The position numbers and the translations under genes were made by a program. A stretch of DNA of 64,000 bases from Siphonodentalium dalli. Lineage: Eukaryota > Mollusca > Scaphopoda > Gadilida > Siphonodentaliidae. Positions within the stretch are counted from its first letter, which is position 1. Each line of letters opens with the position of its first letter. The stretch covers positions 56,944,609-57,008,608 of the forward strand of contig CP136066.1 in assembly GCA_032622095.1 (NCBI GenBank), read 5' to 3'. The notes beneath the pieces are model-generated. The model was not told where the DNA came from. It saw only the letters and a program-made list of their open reading frames with translations, and made no database searches. This document shows positions 54,909 to 64,000 of this stretch, piece by piece.

Positions 54909-57885
54909 TAAATGAAAATATTTATATTCTAATTGTTCGGTGCTAGTGATTTTATATTAATTTGTAAATCTATTAGTTTAATAAAGATAAAGTTGAAAAG
55001 ATTCAATATTCATAAGATATTAAAACTGTCCCGGGAGACTCTTCGTTTTGATTGTATGAATGTTTCTGTTCTTAGCAAGCAGTTATTAAAGGTTTAATGT
55101 GTTCCCATTCATTTTGGAATGTTTGCATTTTATCGCGCTGAAGTGCTATATATCTGCCTGCGTGGTATCTTCTCTCGATATCCAGGGAAAGCGATTTAAT
55201 GGTCAATTTATCGGGGTTAAATTTGGTTTTGTACAGGTAGTACTTAATAATTGTAAGTAAAAGGTATTCAGTTTCGTTATTCGCCTGTGTCTGCGAATGT
55301 GTTCCAAGAATTATGTTTTTCTTTGTCAGCTCGAGGTTTAAATTATGTTTAGACAGCCATTGGTGTGTGTCTATCAGGAAGGAGCGTACAGTGGAGCAAT
55401 TGTAGAAAATATGTGATATCGTTTCTTCATAGCTATGGCATCTTTGACATAGTCCGTCAGATCTTAGTTTCATATTTTTTTAAAGTTTGTTTGTTCCTAG
55501 TATTCTAGTCAAAATTCTGTACTGAAACCAACGGTATTTTGTATCCATTAAATGGAAGAATGGCGCGGAGAAGGTCTGTCTCCATGGAATATCTATATTT
55601 AATTCGTTTTCCCATTTATTCTTTGCAGATGATGTTTGAGTTTTAACCATTGATAATAAAGTGTCATAAAAAAATTTGCCCCCACTTTTATTCCGCAACA
55701 AGATTGATATATTCTCTGGAATTATTGGACGTTCTACTATTTTTACTTCCTGGTCACTGTTATAGTCAAGTTTAATTATTTGTCTATGTAATCCATGCAA
55801 TGTGAGAAAATTTGTGGCTATACCTAATTTGTTTTCCAAATATTCGACTGTCATCAAATTACCTCTCTCGTCATACAGGTCATTGATAAAAACAATTCCT
55901 TTCTTTCTCCACTCATTGATGTTCAAGCACCTCTCGTTGATTATGATATTGTCATTGTTCCATAGTGTTTGTGTTTTTATATTATGTTGCCGATATGCTT
56001 TAGCGGAAATAAAGTTGCGCCACGCTTTTACCACGTTCCTCCAAAATAAATTTCGAATTGTATGTTCGACCGATTTAAGATATTTTTGTCCATATGTTGA
56101 AAATAAAGGATCAGATAATATATTGGTAGGTGCTAATCCAGTCCAGTTGCTGTCTGACGTTAACATTCTTCGGATCCAACTTATTTTCATTGAGTCAATA
56201 AAAAGAGTTACATTGACCATTCGCAACCCGCCATTCTCATATGGTTGGTAAATTTGACTACGCTTTATTCTGTCACGTTTTCCATTCCAAATGAATTTGA
56301 ACATGAGGCTGTTTAAGTCAGTAATAAATTTTTCCCCTGGATTAGGAAGAGAAGTAAAGAGATGAACAAGTTTTGGGATAATCGATGATTTGATTACTAC
56401 TATTTTCCCCAGAGGAGTTAATAATCTGTGATTCCATTTGCCCAGTGTTTCCTTAATTTCATCCATTTTTTTAGCGTAGTTAATATCTAAAATGTTTGAC
56501 AAATTTGTGCTAAAGTTTATGCCTAAGAGGATATTCACTGGATATGGGGATGCGACAATCAGGTATTGGTAATGACGAACAGGCTTTCTTCGGCCCTAAC
56601 CAGACTATTTGACATTTGTCTATGTTTATCTTGAGACCAGAAATTATTTCGACTGAGTCCAGTATATTTAGAGCCTCCCGAAGACTAGTTTCGCTACCAT
56701 CAAGGATCAGTGTGGTATCGTCCGCGTATTGGTTTATTTTATATTCTGTCATGCCGAGAGTTATCCCCCTTATGTTTTTGTTTTCCCTGATCATTGTGGC
56801 AAACACTTCCGCGCAGAGCAAAACAATATAAGGGGAGACTGGGTCGCCCTGCCTACATCCTCTAGAAGGTTGGAAAAACGTGAGATATGTCCGTTCACTA
56901 AAACAGCTGAGTGTATATTTGTATAGAAGATTCTAATCCATTTTCTAATCGACTCTCCAAAACCGAATTTTGAAAAGCAATTTTCGATGAAGGACCAGGA
57001 CACTGAGTCGAAAGCTTTTTCGAAATCTATAAGAAGTAGCATGCCTGGTTTATTTTGAAAGTTGGTTTCGTGAATTAAATCGTATATTAGTCTGGTGTTA
57101 TCGCCAATAAATCTTTCTGGCAAGAAACCCGATTGGCCCCGGCTGATGATGCCTGGAAGAACTTTCTTGAGTCTATTTGCAATACACGCAGACGCCAATT
57201 TGTACGAAATATTCAACAATGTGATTGGGCGCCAATTTTTAAGATATTGCCTCGCTTTGTTTTTCTTCGGAATCAGCGTAATAATGCCTTGTTTTTGTGT
57301 GATGGATAGTTCCTGTCGATCAAATGAGTTGTTCAGTGCGTTTAAAACAAAATGGCCTAAGTCTTTCCAGAAGAATTTGAAAAACTCTGTGCTATAACCG
57401 TCCGGTCCAGGCGACTTCCCATTTTTGGATTTACTGAGCTATTGTGTCAACTCATCGTAACTGAGGGGACCTTCTATTGAGGAGCTTTGTTCCTCGGATA
57501 GTTTTGGGAAAGTAAGATTGTTTGGGATATTATTACAGTTAGTGCTATTGGCAGAAGCTTTTGCTGAATATAGTTCTTGGTAAAAAGTTTTTGTGGTTTC
57601 GACAAGGTCGTCAGATTTTGTTACTCGTTGTCCAGAGTTATCTATCACCTCATTAAGTGTTTTGGATAAGAAATGTCTTTTTTCCATATTCAACAAATAT
57701 TTGGTAGGTTTTTCACCGTCCTCAATAAACTTTGATCTTGTACGAACTATCATACCCTGAATTTGTTCTTTCCTTTTAGTTTCTAATTTATTGTCAATGT
57801 CAGAACATTCGCTCATCAAATCATTAACATTGGAGTCAGAGTCTGCAATAGTGCTCTCAATCTCACGTTTTCTGTCTACAGGTAC
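54906..57885 (-). mobile_element. 5'-truncated Tx1/L1-type LINE
   Basis: Only the region from the pre-RT linker to the C-terminal zinc cluster and a 3' UTR of about 165 bp remains; the endonuclease and ORF1 are gone. Its 3' end abuts a CT array (GA on the coding strand). The left limit is set at 57885, where the coding sequence stops matching LINE style. Confidence 0.85.
55072..57885 (-). pseudogene. Tx1/L1-type LINE ORF2 (RT and C-terminal domain), broken
   Basis: In order on the minus strand: linker with MIVRTRSKFIEDGEKPTKYL; a TAG near 57441; KSPGPDGYSTEFFK; LIPKKNK; NWRPITLLNISYKL; GQSGFLPERFIGDNTRLI; LLIDFEKAFDSVSW (block A). A frameshift in block B (CRQGDPVSPY) follows, then INQYADDTTL (Asp pair), INIDKCQI, another frameshift, LGINFSTNLSN, GKWNHRLLTPLGK and FIWNGKRDRIKRSQ. 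A last frameshift in an A-rich run precedes the zinc cluster (LCQRCHSYEETISHIFYNC). KWNHR-x-LTPLGK and the FIW segment are diagnostic of the L1/Tx1 group. One nonsense codon and three frameshifts make it dead. Confidence 0.88.
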
Positions 57886-57887
57886 AC

Positions 57888-58376
57888 CAGGTGTGAGGTA
57901 ATGGACACATAGATATATATAGGTACAAGTCTTTATTACGTCGTGAATAAGATACAAGCAGTGTATACAAATATGACAATCGATGATCCTAGTGTTAGAA
58001 TAGTCGAGCCTCTACGTATTAGAGGCTCGGAAGTGGAATAGGAAAAGCATGAGGTGATGGGATGTGGTTGTCTCTTATATACTATTTGGGACGCATATTA
58101 GATGAGGCGTTTGGCAATACACATCGGGATTGGTTCCTTCGTTATGGGAATTTCCCTTGCCCATATTTGGGAGCCATCTTCATTGTGTGTATATCTTCGC
58201 TGAGAATAAGTCGTGTGAGGTTTCGAGAACCGAACACGAATATCTGAGTTTGGGGTTTTATATATTGCGACATTCGTATAGTTTGAATCAAGTTGTGAGA
58301 TTATAATGGGTAGTTATCTCACATATGTCCCCTACCCGTGTAAGATTTTTAGCGCAGCGAAAAATCTTATGTAACA
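57888..58376 (-). repeat. Possible solo LTR or promoter/poly(A)-bearing repeat
   Basis: Read on the minus strand: TGTTACATAAG start, a TATA-like GTATATAAGAG, then about 180 bp further an AATAAAG signal, and an end near CACCTGGTGTACC. TG start, TATA box and poly(A) signal in this order suggest an LTR. No matching second LTR, polypurine tract or target duplication was confirmed. A stem TAAGATTTTT / AAAAATCTTA with a 9-nt loop lies near its 5' end (58347-58375). Confidence 0.35.
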
Positions 58377-59743
58377 TCAAAATTATGGACCTAACTGGGG
58401 TAATGGTGATCATGTAATGTGGATGAGGCTGAAATTGTAGCACATTGGTAATAGACGTACATATAATAACAATGCATTCAATAATAAAATGGTGAAATAA
58501 ATTATGATGAGAGACAATTCGTTTTTACCATTGCTGTAAATGTTTGCACATATTTATAATTTTAGATATGAATGTGTTGGGGTCAAGTTGACCTTTTGGC
58601 TGGAGTGTAGCGTATTGGTTTGGTGATTCATCTTGTTAAGAACACGTGTGTTTATGAGATGGTGCTCGTGGCATGTTAATTGATCTGTTTGTTGATGCTT
58701 ATATTTCACAGCCTATCGTGTCATAATATAGCGTTGCTTTGTTGCAGCTGTTCAGACATTTTCGCAGTAACGATATTTGGGGTAGAAATATGCCCCTTAT
58801 GGAAAATGATGTGGTGAAGTATATAAGTATATATATAATTAAATATATTTGGAGCGCGCGTGTTTGACATATATCATATCGACGATAGCCGAACTGATTG
58901 GCATTTGCTAGTAGCTTTCAATTTTATTGATATTAGATACGAATGTCGCGTCCTTTAGTCTTATCGAACCCATGTGTGGTGAGTCATATAAGTCTGGCTG
59001 TATATGTGAAGTTGCGTGTGTTTATATGTACAGGGGGATATGCCTTTATATAAATAAAAAATATTATCATTGCATGGTGATCTATATCGGTAGCATTGTA
59101 TATGAATGGTAAGTGTATGTTCCTATTTAATTGTATTGATATATTTGAACAAAATGTGTTCGTGACGTGATATTTTGTTCCTGGACAATTTATATCGGAA
59201 ATTTGTATTCCGTTGTCCTATTGGAACAACTCGATGATTGTACGTGTGTGGGATTTGGATGAAGAAACTTGATGCTTCTATATACGTGGGTTCTATACAT
59301 CGTTTGGCCTTAATGAATAGTAATGGTAGTATGAACTGATGTTGGACATGTGTTAATTTTAGTTATAAGATCCGATATAGGGCGTATATGAATATGTTAT
59401 TAATGACAGTTAATCATTGGCAAGTATATTTGACAATAATATATGGGGTAGGGAAGAATATGATAAATATTGCTTAAGGACTGACAATATTTGTGTCGTT
59501 TGGGATAAAGTGCACATGGTGAGCCTATTTTGGCACTGTATATGCACATTTTGGTAAGCGGCGGTATTGGGTGAAGTTTGTACGTGAATTTCGTGTTCAC
59601 GTGTATTGGATTTTTGTTTTATGCACGATATAGATGCATGTGGGGTCCGTGTATTGCGCGTTACATGTATGTAAGAGTGAGCTTCAGTTAGCTCTGTACA
59701 TGTATTTGGGATTTTTATGCACGATTGTGCACTGTGTGTTATA
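58377..59743. other. G/T-rich region without recognised genes
   Basis: The plus strand is rich in G and T and poor in C; minus-strand frames are therefore A/C-rich and look non-coding. CGTTATGGGAATTTCCCTTG-CCCATATT at about 58139 recurs at about 60598, bracketing this region and the 162-bp array. Confidence 0.4.
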
Positions 59744-60603
59744 TACATGTTAAGTTAACTGGGCCTTGATTGGCCGTTAACATGTACGTTGTATTTGGAG
59801 ATTTTCTTGTGGAAGGGCGTTCGGGTATCATGGGAATTGGATGGGGAATGGTATATGAGGATTTGATGGGTAACTGTGTACACACGTTTGTCGTGTGTTA
59901 TAGATTACATGTTAAGTTAATTAGGCCTTGATTGGCCGTTAACATGTACGTTGTATTTGGAGATTTTCTTGTGGAAGGGCGTTCGGGTGTCATGGGAATT
60001 GGATGGGGAATGGCATATGAGGATTTGATGGGTAACTGTGTACACACGTTTGTCGTGTGTTATAGATTACATGTTAAGTTAATTAGGCCTTGATTGGCCG
60101 TTAACATGTACGTTGTATTTGGAGATTTTCTTGTGGAAGGGCGTTCGGGTGTCATGGGAATTGGATGGGGAATGGCATGTGAGGATTTGATGGGTAACTG
60201 TGTATACACGTTTGTCGTGTGTTATAGGTTACATGTTAAGTTAATTAGGCCTTGACTGGCCGTTAACATGTACGTTGTATTTGGAGATTTTCTTGTGGAA
60301 GGGCGTTCGGGTGTCATGGGAATTGGATGGGGAATGGCATATGATGATTTGATGGGTAACTGTGTACACACGTTTGTCGTGTGTTATAGATTACATGTTA
60401 AGTTAATTAGGCCTTGATTGGCCGTTAACATGTACGTTGTATTTGGAGATTTTCTTGTGGAAGGCCGTTCGGGTGTCATGGGAATTGGATGGGGAATGGC
60501 ATGTGAGGATTTGATAGGTAACTGTGTACACACGTTTGTCGTGTGTTATATATTACATGTTAAGTTAATTAGGCCTTGATTGGCCGTTAACATGTACGTT
60601 ATG
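59744..60603 (+). repeat. 162-bp satellite array, about 5.3 copies
   Basis: GGCCTTGATTGG occurs at 59762, 59924, 60086 (and, with variants, 60248), 60410 and 60572: an exact 162-bp period. Units differ by a few bases. Each contains the inverted pair ACATGTTAA / TTAACATGT with GGCC pairs inside. Confidence 0.96.
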
Positions 60604-61020
60604 GGCATTTCCCTTGCCCATATTTTATGGATAGTTTTGGTTATGTTATGAGGCAGATAAATTGGCTGGGTAATGTTTGTTTATGTTATTAGTTTATGTT
60701 GAAATATTCCTATTTATTGATATGATATTTAATAACATATTTTTATTGTATTTATTTTTTGTTGTTTGAGGAAAGCAAGTTTAGCCCTGTGTGCACTGTG
60801 CACCGATGCACACTGGACTTGCTAGTATTGAGTTATAATCTGATTATTAGATGATGTTTAGTGTGTTAATTTATCATTGGACATTATGTGTAGACGCCTC
60901 GAAGAGATATTGCTTGAGAGCGGGTGAAATAAAATTTTGTGGGGGAAGGGGGGTGTGGGGGCGGGGGGGGACTTTCGTTTGGACTTTCATATTAGGATTG
61001 GGAAATAGTGAATATCTGGG
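60604..61020. other. No gene recognised; G-rich patch
   Basis: Contains the G-quadruplex candidate described separately; otherwise A/T-rich with no supported gene. Confidence 0.4.
60941..60970 (+). other. G-quadruplex candidate
   Basis: Four G runs of 5, 6, 5 and 8 with loops AA, TGT and C, well within the usual quadruplex rule. Confidence 0.75.
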
Positions 61021-61625
61021 TGATGCATGCCGCGGTTAATATTCCACACGCCATATAATAAAAGGCGTTTAGTGGCAGTTTTAGGGTGTCATGACCTCAA
61101 ATAAGGTCGGACGAATGTCCGTAAAATGAGGTAGGGATTGGGGAAAGTGTTGTTGATGTGAGATATGCCGTGGTTTATGTACCAATCGCTCTATAATAAA
61201 GAGCGTTTGTGGCGGTATTTATGGTTTCATGGCCTCAAATAAGGTCGGACAACTGTCCGTAAAATGAGGTAGGGATTGGGAAATGGGTTGTTGATGGGAG
61301 AAATGCCGTGGTTTATGTACCAATCGCTCTATAATAAAGAGCGTTTGTGGCGGTATTTATGGTTTCATGGCCTCAAATAAGGTCTGACAACTGTCCGTAA
61401 AATGAGGTAGGGAATGGGGAATGGGTTGTTGACGGGAGAAATGCCGTGGCTTATGTACCAATCGCTCTATAATAAAGAGCGTTTGTGGCGGTAGTTATGG
61501 TTTCATGGCCTCAAATAAGGTCGGACAACTGTCCGTAAAATGAGGTAGGGGTTGGGGAATGGGTTGTTGACGGGAGAAATGCCGTGGCTTATGTACCAAT
61601 CGCTCTATAATAAAGAGCGTTTTTG
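61021..61625 (+). repeat. 138-bp satellite array with hairpins, about 4.3 copies
   Basis: AAAATGAGGTAGGG occurs at 61123, 61261, 61399 and 61537: exact 138-bp period. Each unit has the stem CGCTCT-ATAATAA-AGAGCG (the first unit has the diverged pair CGCC/GGCG) and a second small stem, CGGAC-AACT-GTCCG. Confidence 0.96.
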
Positions 61626-64000
61626 TTGCGGGTTTTTAGGGGTCTTTTTTGTTTTGTTATATTAAAGTTGTGTTTTATTATTGGTGATAGAGATGATATA
61701 TGTATATGATGCACTTCGCGTATAATTGTGTTTAATATATATAGCACGTGACTGCGCCCAATATATAAAGAGCGCTATTGTAGCAGTAGGTTCGTGGGAT
61801 ATTTGACATGTTTGCATGGGGGGGGTGGGGGGCTGCGCGTTATGAGATATGTGACTAATGATTATGTTGTGGCAAAAATAAGGTGAGTATGTGATTATTA
61901 GCACGTTAAGTGCATAGAAAGTGTTTTCATGAATGGTTGATAGTGTTCAATGTATGAAGTTAACTGGTGCGCATTGTATGATTGTGTACTTGTGTCTGAC
62001 ATTTTTTTCAGTCTCGTTTTGGGCATAATTAGTCGCTTATGAATTGATTTCTAATGAAATCATAATTTCGCGATTATCGGCGTAAGGGAGGGGGTGCGGT
62101 AATGCTTTAGCGAATGGTTGGTGAGATGCAGTGATTTGAGGTAGGTGTATAATCCTACCGTTATTGTTATGCTATTATTCGAACATTGCGAGTAAAGGTA
62201 TCGTGTGTCGTGCCTTAGCACAATCAGTATATATATATATATTTACACGATCAATTTGTCAGACATCTGACTGGCGTAAAGTATATGCGCTCGTATTGCA
62301 TTGACCTAATAATCATGAGAACGAGTTTTGTTATCATGAAGATGAGTACTCTATACTCTATAATTATTAAATATGTCAATGTGATATGTGAGTAGACACT
62401 ATGACTTAGTGTATACATATATTATAATCGTTTTAGCAGCGTCGTATATTTGCGTCATGGTTTGATTACGGGGTTGATCAGTTATGAATATGTCATTAAT
62501 GCCAATAAATTGTTGGCGTGTATATATTAAAATGATATGTGGAGTATACACTCTTAACTTCGTGTATACATGTATCCAACCGTTTGATTCACGGGTTGGT
62601 CAGTTATGAAGATATTTATGAATAATATAAATGAATTATTGGATTGTTGATCTGTCTATAATGACCTTGATTTGCTTTTAAGAGCAAATGGCGTCTCAAT
62701 GCACACTGATGAATGTCCTATAATCGTAGGTACACTGTATAGAAGATATGCTGAGGACTAACAGTATCTGGTTAGTTCGTTTAAATATAAGTTAGCTAAT
62801 GTTTGTTTAAAAGTTTTATTTGTTTTCCTGTATATTGGTCGGAGGTAATATTTGTGATTTTTTAAAAATGCTAGTGTTAAAGGGTTAATTAATTAATATA
62901 AAATCGGGTAAGCCATTTTGGGAATCAATATTAATTTCCATGTGATTTTACAATGATTCCTCGGGTATGAAGACGGTAACGTTTGGGTTAATGTATCTAC
63001 TCTTGAATTATAATGGGTAATTTCCGGCATTGATCACGTGATCTGCCATTATGGGTTTGTATCGTACAGTGTGTCTGTGGGTAACTTCCTTAACATTCGA
63101 AGCGAATCGCTGACATAAACGGAGCCTGGTGGTGAATTGATGGGTAACACGTGATTGCATTGGCATCAAATGGAGCCGAGTTTCGAACGTATTCTCTGCA
63201 TGATTGTGTGAGACCCATTTAGCACTTGTAACTAATTGCTATGAATGTAATGAGAAATATGATACTTGAAAGCATCGGCATGTTAAATTGGCCGGGTCCC
63301 TGTATATGACGAGGGAGAAAAGCTTACGGAACGAATGATAGATAATTAGTGTGTCCGGCTTTATATATTTAAACATTTATGCGAGCAGTGAAATAAATTT
63401 TTGTTTTTGGTGATTTCTCGTAGGCAGAATTTGATGGGTTAGCTTGACTTGGGTTTCTCCTATTCTATTATGTTTGAGATGGTCTGGTTTTATTGGGGGG
63501 GGGGGGGGCTCTCCCAATTGAATGCAATTGCGCGTGATAGGCCCCGTGCGATATACTAATAACTTAGTTAATGAATATCAAGTAATTTTGAGTTTAAATG
63601 TACGTATTATGGACTTTTTCGAGAGCGTGAAACTGATAAGTTAGTACTCAGGTGCTATGCCAGCCTGGGTAATGTCGCCTTCTACTAAGTTTGGGGGAAA
63701 TTTCGATAAAATGGACGATTTAACCCCATAACAAATATCATTTAACTATGATCAATTGTAAATATTTACATTACGATTGGGGACGCAACTTTATATGTCA
63801 GCGAGAAACTAGCACAAATGATTTCGCCATCGAGGGTCATTTTAATTGATTAATTTATAAAAATGGTGATGTTTGTGCTGGCCGAGCGAAGGGAGGGGGG
63901 TAATTTTGGGGTCGGGATATGTATAGATGAGGCATCTAGATGGATACGGGACTGTGCTTGATATATATGCGTGTGCTTTGCGGCCGTGCGTATGTTATGT
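61626..64000. other. G/T-rich region without recognised genes
   Basis: Continues the skew seen from 58.4 kb. A G run of 14 lies at 63495-63508 and a G-rich patch at about 61818. A loose repeat of about 150 bp is visible at 62380/62529 (TGATATGTG-AGTA-ACACT and GTGTATACAT). No protein motif was recognised on either strand. Confidence 0.4.

Noticed and set aside
55802-56251. 149-residue plus-strand frame
   Set aside because: Shadow of the minus-strand LINE reverse transcriptase.

Overview
The window looks like AT-rich nuclear DNA of an animal, most likely a marine lophotrochozoan and probably a mollusc. The reasons are introns with GT/AG signals, several non-LTR retrotransposon lineages typical of marine invertebrates, a 5S rRNA-like sequence with the GTTAAGCAACGTC core, SINE-like tails of (AAAC)n, and many minisatellites. 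The species call is an inference. I found no conserved cellular housekeeping gene. Almost everything recognisable is a mobile element, a relic of one, or satellite DNA.

Layout. 1-4.9 kb: a dispersed repeat split by a TTAA-flanked MITE, a SINE-like sequence, a 61-bp minisatellite, and a two-exon minus-strand fragment of a RecQ-like helicase whose Walker A segment is multiplied. 4.9-6.0 kb: the 5' part of a non-LTR element with a gag-like relic. 6.2-18.5 kb: a 5.4-kb unit present twice in tandem. Each copy has a minus-strand MADF-like exon and an OB-fold-like gene, and each ends in an array of 31/34-bp repeats (1.1 and 2.6 kb). 18.6-22.7 kb: a plus-strand DUF6589-like pseudogene, then convergent minus-strand pieces with a PHD-like finger and a MADS-box-like exon, with a second TTAA MITE between the last two. 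The 4.0-22.7 kb stretch may be one large, decayed multi-gene mobile element. That is my main hypothesis for an undescribed system.

24-45 kb: dispersed repeats, a decayed 250-bp satellite, a nearly complete EN+RT LINE (29.9-33.6 kb), a LINE C-terminal relic, a non-autonomous hAT-like element with an 8-bp target duplication (41.8-43.0 kb), and several long foldback hairpins.

46-58 kb: an internally deleted Jockey-like LINE and a small element at 50.2-50.9 kb. The latter has two direct repeats that each contain 5S rRNA-like sequence, and a tRNA-Pro-like primer site follows the first repeat. It resembles a Cassandra-type TRIM, which I know only from plants. Then come a long-TIR foldback, a filled TTAA MITE site whose empty counterpart is at 24.37 kb, and a minus-strand Tx1/L1-type LINE ending against a CT array.

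58-64 kb: a G/T-rich region without convincing genes, with 162-bp and 138-bp arrays whose units contain short palindromes, plus a strong G-quadruplex candidate. All family assignments come from reading motifs by eye; no search was run.
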